A stretch of 64,000 nt of DNA from JAYYZW01 sp965217605 (GCA_965217605.1 CBDCJB010000013.1:558001-622000); one strand, 5' to 3'; shown: positions 5,685 through 14,774, numbered from the stretch's first letter. A program made the numbers and translations. Notes: generated by a model from the letters alone, not told the origin.

Positions 5685-7319
5685 ATGTCCAAGCAGATGC
5701 TCTTCGAGAGCGAGGCCCGCTCAGCGCTCGGCCGTGGAGTCGACACGCTGACGCGGGCGGTCCAAGCCACCCTGGGTCCGAAAGGCGGGAACGCGATCAT
5801 CGATGTGCCGATCGGAACGCCGATCGTGTCACGCGACGGCGTGAGCATCGCGGCCGAGATCGAGCTCGAAGATCCCTTTGAGAACATGGGCGCCCAGGTC
5901 GTTCGTGAAGTATCGAAACGCACTAACGAAGTCGCCGGCGACGGCACGACCACGGCGACGGTGCTCGCCAACGCGCTCATTCAAGAGGGCTTCGCGGCCT
6001 TGGGCAAAGGCGTTGCCGCCGTAGATCTCGTCGCGGGGATCGACCTCGCCGTCAGTCGCGTTGTCGAGACCCTAAAACAATCCGCGACACCGATTGCCGA
6101 CAATGAAGACGCGATCACATCGGTAGCCTCGATCGCGGCAAACGATGTGGAGATCGGTCGCATCGTCGCCGACGCTCTACGCAAAGTCGGTCCTACGGGT
6201 ATTGTGAGTGTAGACACCGGCCTGACTGTTAATACCACCGTGGATGTAGCCGAGGGCGCGTCCTACGAACGGGGTTATATCTCCCACCACATGGTCACCG
6301 ACGTCGAAACGATGCGCGTTTGCCTCGACGACATCATGCTGCTCTTGACCGATCAGACGATCGCATCGGACACCGACGTAGAAGGGCTGCAGGCGCTCGC
6401 CACCGAGGCCGCCAGACCGCTGCTGGTCATTGCCGACGATTACGCCCCTGAAGCAGTCGCCGGGTTGCTCGGCGAGTATGGTGGGCCGCCGATCGTCGCC
6501 ATACATCCACCCGAATTCGGGAAGTGGCGTCAGGCCATGCTCGAGGACATCGCGATCGCGACGGGCGGACGCGTCTTCGTGCGTGATTTGGGACAGCGTT
6601 ACCAGGATGCGGCGGTCGACGACCTCGGGCGGGCGCGCAGCGCGAACGTCGCCTCCGATCACACGGTGATCTCGGGTGGCCAGGGCGACGCCTCCGAAAT
6701 CAAGGGCCGAATCGATCAGATCCGCCGTCAACTTGAACTCAACGAGGTGCCGATCGAGGAAGACAAGTTCAACGAACGGTTGGCGAAGATGGCGGGCGGC
6801 GTGGCGGTCATTCATGCTGGAGGCGCGACGCCCGTGGAGCAAAAGCGCCTCGTACAACTCATCGAGGATTCACTGAACGCCACGCGCGCTGCGATCGAGG
6901 AAGGCGTCGTGGCCGGCGGCGGAACGGCGCTGATTCAATCCGCGCGGGTCATCGATCAAGTTGTTGCCGAGGCAAAAGGCGGCGTGCGTAGCGGCGCGGA
7001 GATCGTAGCTGCGGCTCTGCGCTACCCACTCGCCTGCATTGCACGTAACAGCGGCGTGGCTCCTGACGCGATCGTCGAGGAGGTCGCGAGCTCGAAAGCC
7101 GGAACGGGCTACGACGCGCACACCGGTGAGATGGCGGATATGATCACGGCGGGCATTGCCGATCCGGTCAAAGTTACCTGTCATGCACTGATCAACGCCG
7201 CGTCGGTCGCCAATCTAATCCTGAATACGCAGACGTTGATAGCGGACATTCCCGAGGACGAAGACCCGACCGCCGGACCCGCGCGTGGCGGCGGCGCCGA
7301 ACGACTGGGAATGAATTAA
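5685..7319 (+). CDS. Divergent group I chaperonin (GroEL-like)
   Basis: A 544-residue Cpn60 homologue for ATP-driven protein folding in the cytoplasm. Nucleotide-site signatures are present: QATLGPKGG at residues 27-35, VAGDGTTTATVLA around Asp86, and DSLNATRAAIEEG followed by VVAGGGTALI in the C-terminal third. The C-terminus ends GGGAERLGMN rather than a repeated GGM tail. No groES lies next to it, and the sequence is divergent, so it is probably a specialised paralogue. No Shine-Dalgarno is visible. GATAAT at 5674-5679 lies right before the ATG. The native upstream region has been displaced by the 4.3-kb transposon ending at 5661. Confidence 0.9.
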   Translation: MSKQMLFESEARSALGRGVDTLTRAVQATLGPKGGNAIIDVPIGTPIVSRDGVSIAAEIELEDPFENMGAQVVREVSKRTNEVAGDGTTTATVLANALIQEGFAALGKGVAAVDLVAGIDLAVSRVVETLKQSATPIADNEDAITSVASIAANDVEIGRIVADALRKVGPTGIVSVDTGLTVNTTVDVAEGASYERGYISHHMVTDVETMRVCLDDIMLLLTDQTIASDTDVEGLQALATEAARPLLVIADDYAPEAVAGLLGEYGGPPIVAIHPPEFGKWRQAMLEDIAIATGGRVFVRDLGQRYQDAAVDDLGRARSANVASDHTVISGGQGDASEIKGRIDQIRRQLELNEVPIEEDKFNERLAKMAGGVAVIHAGGATPVEQKRLVQLIEDSLNATRAAIEEGVVAGGGTALIQSARVIDQVVAEAKGGVRSGAEIVAAALRYPLACIARNSGVAPDAIVEEVASSKAGTGYDAHTGEMADMITAGIADPVKVTCHALINAASVANLILNTQTLIADIPEDEDPTAGPARGGGAERLGMN

Positions 7320-7337
7320 TTCAAGCAAGGTGGTGCC

Positions 7338-7652
7338 ATGAGTGACGACGACGAACTTGACGACGAAAAAACGCAGATCTTTCTGGCCAACAAGCCGAAG
7401 CCCGCACCACCGAAACCCGACGGCGAGACGGCGCCGAAACCGGATGCGACCGAGGTCGACTTCGACATCACGTCCGGGGCGGATGCCGAAACTAAAGCGG
7501 CTGCTAATCAGCAAACAAGCAATGCGACGACGCAAACCACACAACCGCGGCCGGTCCAACCCGTGCAAGCAGAGCCCAGTTCGTCGGGCAGACAAGTATG
7601 GCTGGTCATCGCCGCGATATTCGCAGTAATCGCCTACCTGCTGTTCCGCTGA
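7338..7652 (+). CDS. C-tail-anchored protein with Pro-rich linker
   Basis: A 104-residue protein with an acidic N-terminus (SDDDELDDEKTQIFLANKPK), a long Pro/Ala/Thr/Gln-rich unstructured linker, and one hydrophobic helix at the very end (VWLVIAAIFAVIAYLLF) before a final Arg. This is the layout of a tail-anchored membrane protein with its soluble part in the cytoplasm. It follows the chaperonin gene by 18 bases and is probably cotranscribed. The KTQIFL patch resembles the peptide found near FHA-binding or phosphorylation tails, but this is only a resemblance. Confidence 0.7.
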   Translation: MSDDDELDDEKTQIFLANKPKPAPPKPDGETAPKPDATEVDFDITSGADAETKAAANQQTSNATTQTTQPRPVQPVQAEPSSSGRQVWLVIAAIFAVIAYLLFR

Positions 7653-7671
7653 GGCCGGACCGCCAAGCTCG

Positions 7672-8835
7672 ATGCCGACCCTGATCCTTGCCGCCCGCGA
7701 TAAGTTCCTGGATACGACGCTCGTGCTCCGCAGCGGCGGCGTCGAGCGCTGTGCCTTCGTGCTCACCTTGTTCGCGCTCGCGATGACGCAACCCGGCCTG
7801 CGTCACGTCGTGCTCGCCGCACTGAGCGATGCCTATCTGTCCGTCGGCGTATTCGTTGCCGCGACCTTCGCCCTGTTTTTCTGGCTGGAGGCGCGGTTCG
7901 AGGTCGATACCGATGTATGGATCGAACGGCACCGAGGGTGGGAGATCCCGGTCGCAGCGGGCTTAGGCGCGCTGCCGGGTTGCGGGGGCGCAGTCATGGT
8001 GATCACGCAGTTCGCGATGGGGCGCGCGAGCTTTGGCGCAGTCGTCGCCGTATTGACGTCCACGATGGGCGATGCGGCCTTCCTGATGCTCGCCCGGCGG
8101 CCCACGGAAGGGCTGGCCTTGATCGCGATCGGGTTTGTGACCGGCACCGTCAGCGGGCGTATCGTCAATATGATCCACGGCCCCGAGTTCCTGCGCGTCT
8201 CGCGTCCGGCGACGTTTGATGCGGAAGCCGAGCCCCTCCCGATCCCGCCGGTGCTGTGGTCGATATGGGGGTGTATCGCGGTCCCCGGGCTGATACTCGG
8301 GGTGCTGGCGCTGTTTCAGCTCGATCTCGATCCGACCCTGATGATGACCGTCGGCGCCGCCGGTGGATTGCTGTCCATCACGACCTGGGCGTTGAGCTCC
8401 TCGCAGGCAAAGCACATGGCCACGCACCGCACCGATCAGACGCTCGCACAACGCGTGGCGCTCAACACGAACTTCGTCATGGTGTGGGTGGTGATAGGTT
8501 TTCTGGCGTTCGAAATAGCCGGCGGTGGTCCGGGCTTGGCACCGGTCTTCGCCACGGCGCCGGCGTTTCTACCCCTGCTCGGCATACTCGTCGGTTTCCT
8601 GCCGGGTTGCGGCCCGCAGATCCTGGTGACGACGCTCTACCTCTCGGGCTTGCTCCCGTTCTCCGCACAGTTGGGCAACGCCATTTCCAATGACGGTGAC
8701 GCGCTGTTTCCCGCCATCGCGATCGTGCCGCGCGCGGCGATCGTCGCGACGCTGTACACCGCCGTTCCCGCGGTACTGCTCGGCTACGGTTATCTGCTCC
8801 TGGTCGAGATGGGCGCGCCGGGCTACCCGTTGTGA
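7672..8835 (+). CDS. Putative 10-TM heavy-metal exporter (ArsP_2-like)
   Basis: A 387-residue integral membrane protein of two related halves. Each half has the motif LPGCG: LPGCGGA at residues 101-107 and LPGCGPQ at 310-316. Such paired motifs with about ten helices mark the 'putative manganese / 10-TM heavy-metal exporter' family. It probably moves a metal or metalloid out across the inner membrane. The substrate is not known from sequence. It starts 19 bases after the tail-anchored protein gene and likely forms an operon with it and the chaperonin. Confidence 0.75.
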   Translation: MPTLILAARDKFLDTTLVLRSGGVERCAFVLTLFALAMTQPGLRHVVLAALSDAYLSVGVFVAATFALFFWLEARFEVDTDVWIERHRGWEIPVAAGLGALPGCGGAVMVITQFAMGRASFGAVVAVLTSTMGDAAFLMLARRPTEGLALIAIGFVTGTVSGRIVNMIHGPEFLRVSRPATFDAEAEPLPIPPVLWSIWGCIAVPGLILGVLALFQLDLDPTLMMTVGAAGGLLSITTWALSSSQAKHMATHRTDQTLAQRVALNTNFVMVWVVIGFLAFEIAGGGPGLAPVFATAPAFLPLLGILVGFLPGCGPQILVTTLYLSGLLPFSAQLGNAISNDGDALFPAIAIVPRAAIVATLYTAVPAVLLGYGYLLLVEMGAPGYPL

Positions 8836-8854
8836 AACGACCTGGACGGCAATT

Positions 8855-9992
8855 GTGAAATCACCCATCTGCGACCTGCTCGGTATCGAATTTCCGTTGA
8901 TCGCATTCAGTCATTGCCGCGATGTCGTCGCGGAGGTGTCGCGGGCCGGCGGCATGGGGGTGTTCGGCGCGGTGTCCTTGCCGCCCGACCGATTGGAAGA
9001 AGAACTGAGCTGGATTGACGATCACGTCGACGACATGCCCTATGGCGTGGATCTGATCATCCCGGAGAAGGTTGAAGGTAAGGACAAGCAATTCGACGGC
9101 GATCGCTTGTTGGCCGCGATACCCGAAGAGCACAAGGCCTTCACCGAACAGATCCTGGGCCGCCACGGTATCGTCGCCGATGATTTGGAGGTGGCCCGTC
9201 GCAACTCCGTTCAGATCGGTTACAACATGATGGAATCCGGCGCATCAGCCCTCATGGACGTGGCGTTTTCCCACCCCATCAAGTTGATCGCAAACGCGCT
9301 AGGAGTACCGCCGCAGAGTATGCTCGACGGCGGTGAGCGTCACGGCGTAGCGGTTGCGGCACTGGTCGGTGCAAAAGAGCACGCGATACGGCAAGTCGAG
9401 GCCGGTGTGGATATTCTCGTCGCCGCGGGCGGCGAGGCCGGCGGCCACTGCGGCGAGGTATCGACCATCGTCTTGATACCCGAGGTCATCGAGGCGATTC
9501 AGCCCTACGGCGATACGCCCGTCCTGGCCGGCGGTATCGTGACCGGCCGGCAGATGGCGGCCGCGATGGCGATGGGCGCGGCGGGTGCATGGACCGGATC
9601 GGTGTGGCTCACGACGACGGAGGCCGAAACGAATCCGGTCGTCAAAGACTAAGATGTTACAGGCGACCTCGCGCGACACGGTGCGCTCGCGCAGCCGTAC
9701 GGGTAAACCGTCTCGCCAACTGCGTTCGCGCTGGACCGATGCCTGGGAGATTCCAGGCAGTCCGACGCCGCTGCCGATGCCCTTGCAAACGTTTCTGACC
9801 GCGCCACCGCTCGAGAAAGTCGACAAGCTCGCGCAAAGCGGACACGAGGGCGCGCAGGCGCTCGCGACCTACTGGGTTGGGCAGGGCGTCGGGCTCATGA
9901 ATCAAACGCAATCGGTACGGTCCGTGATGCAGGCGTTCCAGGAAGATTTTTTACGGGCGTACGAACGCCTCGACGAGGCATTGAGCGAGTGA
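8855..9992 (+). pseudogene. Nitronate monooxygenase, split by a frameshift
   Basis: FMN enzyme family that oxidises alkyl nitronates (2-nitropropane dioxygenase fold). The first frame runs from the GTG at 8855 (KSPICDLLGIEFPLIA) to TAA at 9650-9652, about 265 residues. It includes the glycine-rich phosphate site AAGGEAGGHCG and ends TEAETNPVVKD. The rest of the family's usual C-terminus (KMLQATSRDTVRSRSRTGK to the end at 9992) continues in the next frame from 9651. Skipping one base, T9650, restores the family sequence VVKDKMLQATSRDTVRSR. It is either a recent inactivating insertion or a sequencing error. The partner reductase is not needed in this family. Confidence 0.8.
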
Positions 9993-9993
9993 A

Positions 9994-10863
9994 TTACGTC
10001 GCACCGTTGACGTCGAGCGTCGTGACCCTGCGCAACTCGCGGCGATACCGGGTGTCGTCGAAGGCGATACCCCGATGCATGGTCGCGCGGTTGTCGTAGA
10101 TCACGAAATCGTCCACTTGCCACGCGTGGCGATAAACGAATTCACGTTGCGTAGCGTGTTCGATGAGTTCCCTCAATAACAGGCGTCCCTCGGGAACCGG
10201 CCAGTCGATGATCTGCGTCGCGTGCGAGGCGACGTAAAGGGACTTGCGGCCGCTGCGTGGCAGACTTCTGATCAACGGATGGCAGGCACCTTTCAACGCC
10301 GCGCTTTCATCTTCGTTGAATTCGAACCCGAGTATTTCGCGTGAATAGGCTATTGAGTGGTGAACTCTCAATCCTTCCAAGCGCGCCTTCATATCGTCAT
10401 CGAGTGCGTCGTAGGCAGCCCGCATGTCGGCATATTCGGTATCGGCGCCGACCTCCGGAATGACTTTCGCCGCAAGCATTGAATACCGGCCTGGCGGATC
10501 CTGGAAAGACGCATCGGTATGCCACAACCGGTTCGCCAGGCTGTACATCCGCCGGCGATCGTCAGGCGCGATGATCGCGTTGTTCGCGTCGACATTGGAA
10601 ACATCCGCAATGGCTTCCGTTCCGAAGCGGCTCTTTTGGAACACGCTGATGCCGGTTTTGGTGTGAAGTTCGCCATCGAGTCGTTGCGCGAACGCTATCT
10701 GTTCATGCTCGGTGAACGACTGCCCGCGAAAAACCAATACCGCATGCGCATCCAATGCCGCGCGGATCGCTTCCAGCGCGTTCTCGTCGCTGACCTGCCG
10801 TAAGTCCATCGGGCTCACTTCAGCGACGAAGTGGGGGTGCAGCTTTCGCAGGGACAGATCCAT
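9994..10863 (-). CDS. TauD/TfdA-family Fe(II)/2-oxoglutarate dioxygenase
   Basis: A 289-residue cytoplasmic dioxygenase that couples decarboxylation of 2-oxoglutarate to hydroxylation of a substrate. The iron triad is visible: His115 and Asp117 (NRLWHTDASFQ) and His263 (TMHRGIAFDD), with the 2-oxoglutarate-binding arginine just after it (RYRRELRRV, about 273-279). The length is normal for the family. It converges with the broken nitronate monooxygenase, one base apart. The true substrate (taurine, aryloxyacetate or other) cannot be told from sequence. Confidence 0.88.
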   Translation of the reverse strand: MDLSLRKLHPHFVAEVSPMDLRQVSDENALEAIRAALDAHAVLVFRGQSFTEHEQIAFAQRLDGELHTKTGISVFQKSRFGTEAIADVSNVDANNAIIAPDDRRRMYSLANRLWHTDASFQDPPGRYSMLAAKVIPEVGADTEYADMRAAYDALDDDMKARLEGLRVHHSIAYSREILGFEFNEDESAALKGACHPLIRSLPRSGRKSLYVASHATQIIDWPVPEGRLLLRELIEHATQREFVYRHAWQVDDFVIYDNRATMHRGIAFDDTRYRRELRRVTTLDVNGAT

Positions 10864-10883
10864 CGTAATTCCTGAATTCTAGC

Positions 10884-12074
10884 CTAGTTCCTCCACTCGT
10901 CCCCCGGCATGATGCGGCACATGAATTCATCGAATAAGGGGACGGTAAAACCCGTGTCGCCGTGGCTCGGGCTCCACACCATACCCTTTACGATCAGCTG
11001 ACTTCGCGTAGGTCCCAGCGACGTGACCTTGCGGTCGAGGACCTCTGCGATATCGCCGGAACGATGCGGTCCGGGACCGAGCTCGGCCATCGCGCGGAGG
11101 TAGCTTTTCTCGGCAGGCGTCAAGCGGTCGAAACGCACGCGAAAGAAACCTTCATCAAGCGCCGCCGTCGTGTCGATGGATGCACGCTGCACGTCGTCGA
11201 GCTCGATGGGTGACGCACCGGCGACATCCCAGGCATGTTTACCCCACTCCTGAAGAAAATACGGATACCCCTGCGTTTCTTCCACGATGCGCTGCAAGGC
11301 ATCGTCTGTTATGTCGACGCCTTCGGCGTTCACGGGCTTCACGATCGCCATTTGCGCAGCATCCGCCGGCAAGGGCTCGACATCGGGAAAATCGAACAGC
11401 CGTTCGGCGTAGGATTTGGCCTGGCCCATGCGGCCGCGTAGTTGCGGCAGGCCGGCGCCGACCAGCATCACGGGGAGGCTGCGTTGGGCCGTGCGATGCA
11501 GCGCGGTGATCAACGCGGCGAGTTGATCTTCTTCGACATATTGCAGCTCATCGATGAAGAGGATGAGCGCGGTACCCGCTTCCTGCGCGGCAGCGCCCAC
11601 CGCTTCGAGTAAGGCGTGCAAGTCATGCTCGAGATCACCGTTATCGGCGAGGCCCGGTTCGGGATCGAGGTCGATCCCGACTTCGATATCGTCGTACTTG
11701 ACCTTCAATGCCGCAACGAAGCCGGCCAAGCCGCGCAATCCGCGCTGCGCGAGGTGTTTGGCCTGCTCGACGCGCGAAAGTCGCAATAAAACCTGGCGAA
11801 TTTGCGGTGCGAGGAGCGCGGGCAGCGATCGATTCTCCGGCGCCTCGATGCGCAGCGTATAGATGCCGTCCGCTTCGGCGCGATCGCGCATGCGATCGAG
11901 CAATACCGTCTTACCGACGCCGCGCAGCCCAATCATGAGCACGCTTTTCGCCGGCCGCCCGCCGCGTACGCGTGCAACGGCGATACGCACGGTTTCCAGC
12001 AGCGCATCGCGACCGGCCAGTTCCGGCGGCGGCGTACCTGCACCGGGGGCGAACGGGTTCGTCACGGGGTCCAT
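10884..12074 (-). CDS. AAA/STAND-like P-loop ATPase
   Basis: A 396-residue ATPase of the ORC/Cdc6-like 'ATP-binding protein' type. Walker A is GLRGVGKT (residues 49-56) and Walker B is LILFIDELQY (about 170-180). The C-terminal part from about residue 310 (FDRLTPAEKSYLRAM) looks like a winged-helix domain. A DNA-linked or signalling role is typical of such proteins, but no specific partner is seen. The gene stands alone between the dioxygenase and a broken PEP-CTERM gene. TATAAT lies only about nine bases before the ATG and there is no Shine-Dalgarno, so a leaderless transcript is likely. Confidence 0.8.
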   Translation of the reverse strand: MDPVTNPFAPGAGTPPPELAGRDALLETVRIAVARVRGGRPAKSVLMIGLRGVGKTVLLDRMRDRAEADGIYTLRIEAPENRSLPALLAPQIRQVLLRLSRVEQAKHLAQRGLRGLAGFVAALKVKYDDIEVGIDLDPEPGLADNGDLEHDLHALLEAVGAAAQEAGTALILFIDELQYVEEDQLAALITALHRTAQRSLPVMLVGAGLPQLRGRMGQAKSYAERLFDFPDVEPLPADAAQMAIVKPVNAEGVDITDDALQRIVEETQGYPYFLQEWGKHAWDVAGASPIELDDVQRASIDTTAALDEGFFRVRFDRLTPAEKSYLRAMAELGPGPHRSGDIAEVLDRKVTSLGPTRSQLIVKGMVWSPSHGDTGFTVPLFDEFMCRIMPGDEWRN

Positions 12075-12082
12075 GGGACGGA

Positions 12083-12125
12083 ATTATACCGAATTTAGTG
12101 AATTTATAAGGTTTCAATAAATTCA
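12083..12125 (-). promoter_or_regulatory. -10 box and inverted repeat before the ATPase gene
   Basis: Read leftward, TATAAT (12088-12083) is followed after nine bases by the ATG. Upstream, TGAATTTA (12099-12106) and TAAATTCA (12118-12125) are exact reverse complements 11 bases apart, in the position of an operator overlapping the -35 region. No clear -35 hexamer at standard spacing was found. Confidence 0.4.
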
Positions 12126-12224
12126 GTAAACTAACTCAAATCAGCTTAGACAGCCCTGTGGACGCCGCAAACGGTGGGCGAACTCCACGCCAACGCCCAC
12201 CATCAGTTCAAGGAAGGCTCGAGC

Positions 12225-12408
12225 TCAGCGGCGCCGGCAAAAGGCCCCGGCCAGGCCGATGCCCATGGCCGCCAGTAATCCAGTGGCCGGCTCCGGCGTC
12301 GTGATGACAGCCGACAAATGCGAGCCGTCGGCACGCGCTGAAAACGGGCCATCATTACCTACATTCGGTAGCACGCCGGTGGAATCGATGGCGAAATCGA
12401 GTATCTAG
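12225..12408 (-). pseudogene. PEP-CTERM protein gene, 3' fragment
   Basis: In the frame read leftward from the IS edge the protein ends VITTPEPATGLLAAMGIGLA then GAFCRRR and TGA at 12227-12225. A PEP motif, a hydrophobic helix and a terminal arginine cluster make a PEP-CTERM sorting signal, which directs export and processing by exosortase. The rest of the gene lies beyond the IS1380-type insertion, at 14021-14290. No exosortase gene is in the window. Confidence 0.8.
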
Positions 12409-14020
12409 CCCGGATATTGCATGAGCAGTGAGATTGTGCGTGGAGTTGGTCGATCATGGGTCGGAATTCGTTGGTGGTGGCACGAAGCGGCGCTTGAGCG
12501 CGACGTTTCGGCGCGCCACCGGTGGATTTATCGCCGATTGCGATGCACGAGTCGTTTCGGAGGCGAGCGACACCCCGACTCACAAGGAATCGAACACGAG
12601 GCGACTGGCGTTGGGACGACTATCCCGGCTTGAGGCGAGCGGCCACCAGGCAGAACAGTTCTCGATGGGGGTAAGCACTGGAGAGCAACAGTCGGATGCG
12701 CCTGGTATTGCGCAAGACGATGGCGCCGATGCGTAATAGTTTCAGGCGCAGCGTGCCGCCTTGCGCGCGAGCCCGTGCCGTTGCGTGTAGTGCCACCCGG
12801 CGGATCGTCTCCAACAGCGTGTAAGCCAAGCTTGAGAGCAACAGCCGGAACTGATTGGCCCACCAGGTGTGGCCACTGGTGCGATCGGCAAACAGGCCCA
12901 ACTGCTGCTCCTTGATCCGGTTCTCCATCTCGCCGCGGGCGCAGTAGAGGCGGTCGTAGATGCGTTGGGCCTTGCCGGTGAGGTGGGTCACCACGAAGCG
13001 GGGATTGCTGCCGCGGGCGCTGTGCTCGGCCTTGACGATCACCCGTCGCGGGGTATCCCAAGTCGGTGCGGCGTAACGGACCTCGCTGAACAGGCGCTGC
13101 TTCTCACCCATCATCCAATACCGCCACTGAGCCAACGTGCGCAACGCTAACGATTGATCGTGCAAACGCGGGTTTTTCGCGATACCCATGACGTAATCCA
13201 CGCCGTGGCGATCGAACCAGCGCAGCATCCGCCAGCGGCAAAAGCCGGCATCGGCGCGCACCAGGATCTCGACCTTCGGCCACGCCTGGCGCAACCGTTT
13301 GATCAACAGCGCCAAGATCGCCCCACTGTGTTTTGCGCCGTCGATCTTGCTCGAACGCAGATAACTGACCAACCGTTGATCGCCACAGAACACGTACAAG
13401 GGCAGACAGCAGTCGTGGTCGTAGTCGCCGTGGAAGAAGCGGCCCGCTTGATCACCCTGCACCCGATCGTCGGTGGCATCCACATCGCGTATCAGTCGTC
13501 GGGGCGCTTGTTTGTAAGCGGCGATAAAGTTATCAATGAGTCCCTTGTGCAGGGCCACCGCGGTGTTCCGGTTCGCGCGGTTCTCCAGTCGGCACAACGT
13601 CGACGGGCTCGCCAGCGACTCATCCCGGGAAAGCGCCGTCTGCAGAGCCAAGTCCGCGCGCAATGCCTCGTGGTCGTTGAGGTCCTCATAGCCCAGGGAA
13701 AGGCCATAGACCCGCTGTCGGACCAGCGACTCCAGAGCGTGGGTGCAGCTCTTTCTCCGGCGCGAATCCCCAATGGCCCGTGCCGCGGCCTTGATCAACC
13801 CGGTCCGTTCATCGGCCCAGCGCAGCAACTGCACCCCACCGTTGGAAGTGATGTCACCGCCGTTGAATGAGACGTCGATCTTGCGGCGAGAAAAGCCTGG
13901 AAATTGCAGCGCAGTCTGGGTACATTCTGTCACGGGCGAGTCCTTTCCGTTTTCAGCCTAACTAACTGAATTATAACGGATTAGAAAGGGCTTGCCCTCT
14001 TTTTTTATGAAATATCCGGG
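12409..14020 (-). mobile_element. IS1380-family insertion sequence, copy 1
   Basis: A 1612-bp element with ends CCCGGATATT (left) and AATATCCGGG (right) and an exact CTAG duplication outside (12405-12408, 14021-14024). It contains one transposase gene on the minus strand. A copy of identical length is at 55106-56717. It interrupts a PEP-CTERM gene. Confidence 0.92.
12620..13933 (-). CDS. IS1380-family transposase, copy 1
   Basis: A 437-residue DDE transposase of the IS1380 group, open from end to end. Compared with copy 2 at 55317-56630 it has about two dozen residue changes. Several fall in the otherwise conserved catalytic-core segment: copy 2 reads RFFHGYYDHYCFLPLYVFCG, while here the two tyrosines are Asp and the Phe is Cys, and DVDATDDRVHGDQEG has become DVDATDDRVQGDQAG. 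The likely reading is that copy 1 has drifted and may be inactive, although it still lacks stop codons. Confidence 0.92.
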   Translation of the reverse strand: MTECTQTALQFPGFSRRKIDVSFNGGDITSNGGVQLLRWADERTGLIKAAARAIGDSRRRKSCTHALESLVRQRVYGLSLGYEDLNDHEALRADLALQTALSRDESLASPSTLCRLENRANRNTAVALHKGLIDNFIAAYKQAPRRLIRDVDATDDRVQGDQAGRFFHGDYDHDCCLPLYVFCGDQRLVSYLRSSKIDGAKHSGAILALLIKRLRQAWPKVEILVRADAGFCRWRMLRWFDRHGVDYVMGIAKNPRLHDQSLALRTLAQWRYWMMGEKQRLFSEVRYAAPTWDTPRRVIVKAEHSARGSNPRFVVTHLTGKAQRIYDRLYCARGEMENRIKEQQLGLFADRTSGHTWWANQFRLLLSSLAYTLLETIRRVALHATARARAQGGTLRLKLLRIGAIVLRNTRRIRLLLSSAYPHRELFCLVAARLKPG

Positions 14021-14290
14021 CTAGCCGATATCGAGATCGACGTTCAAGCTGCCCTGGAAACCGATGCCGTCGTCGTTGGCGACGAACTGCGTATAGATCT
14101 CGACACCGTCGAGGAAAATGCGGCCGGTGATGCCGCCGCCACGATCATTAACGGTATTCAACTTGCGCAGATCGAAGATCAAGTCGACCACGCCGTCGAA
14201 GTCGCTCTCGAAGCGCCGCATGGCCCAGATGAGCGTATCTTGCAAGCCCGCCTGCGCTCGAGCGCTGGTGCCACCGGCAGGTCGGCAGTA
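14021..14290 (-). pseudogene. PEP-CTERM protein gene, 5' side fragment
   Basis: The frame reads ...LQDTLIWAMRRFESDFDGVV and on through RIFLDGVEIYTQFVANDDGI to NVDLDIG, where it meets the IS1380-type element. Removing the IS and one CTAG joins it to the PEP-CTERM tail at 12225-12408. Its own upstream end is cut by an in-frame stop near 14291 and there is no convincing start or signal peptide. The gene was therefore apparently already truncated at its 5' end, next to the cupin gene on the other strand. Confidence 0.65.
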
Positions 14291-14324
14291 CCATTACACG
14301 CCTCGCAATGTTGGAGATCTCGCC

Positions 14325-14774
14325 ATGACGACGACTGCCCAAGAAAACGAAATCCTGATCCAAACCGACGACGTACCGTGGGTGAAAATGGGTGAGGGCG
14401 CGGATATCAAGATCTTGCGTGTCAGTGAAGAAACAGGTTATTGGAGTGCGATCATCCGCATGCAACCCGGCTGTATTTTTTCTTCACACCAGCATCTGGC
14501 CCCTGCGGACTTCTATATACTCAAGGGCAAACTCAAGTACCGCATGGGCGAAGCAGCGGCGGGCTGTTACGCTTATGAGCCGACCGGTGCAATCCACGAG
14601 ACGACGACCGTCGACGAGGAAACGATCGTGACCTTCAACTCCTACGGTCCAAGTATCTTCTTCAATGCAGACGGTTCGGTCAGACAGATCTTGAACCACG
14701 AAACCGCGCTCGAAATGCTCGCGGGTAAGGAACAGAATTTCTGCGAACCCAAGGCCGAGGCCGCAGCCGCGTAG
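14325..14774 (+). CDS. Cupin-fold protein (acetylacetone/dihydroxyacetophenone dioxygenase-like)
   Basis: A 149-residue protein with the cupin pattern: IIRMQPGCIFSSHQHLAPADFYILKG supplies the His pair and a Glu/Asp-like position, and GAIHETTTVDEE with VTFNSYGPSIFF supplies the second motif. Related cupins cleave C-C bonds of diketones or hydroxyacetophenones with Fe(II), or act in ChrR-type sensing. The ATG at 14325 is chosen because GGAG stands about ten bases upstream and the family begins here. A longer frame from 14118 runs through pseudogene sequence. Substrate unknown. Confidence 0.7.
   Translation: MTTTAQENEILIQTDDVPWVKMGEGADIKILRVSEETGYWSAIIRMQPGCIFSSHQHLAPADFYILKGKLKYRMGEAAAGCYAYEPTGAIHETTTVDEETIVTFNSYGPSIFFNADGSVRQILNHETALEMLAGKEQNFCEPKAEAAAA

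Noticed and set aside
7606..8451. Several minus-strand frames across the metal exporter
   Set aside because: All antisense to a well-supported membrane protein; no independent evidence.
9585..9650. Separate start for the downstream frame of nitronate monooxygenase
   Set aside because: The first 22 codons are a shadow of the upstream frame; family similarity begins only at 9651, so it is the C-terminus of one broken gene.
13154..13870. A 238-codon frame on the + strand across the IS1380 transposase, repeated at 55851-56567
   Set aside because: It is antisense to a clear transposase and open only because of codon composition; it lacks a ribosome-binding site and recognisable domains.
14118..14324. 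N-terminal extension of the cupin frame
   Set aside because: It runs antisense through PEP-CTERM pseudogene sequence. The ATG at 14325 has GGAG upstream and matches the start of the family.
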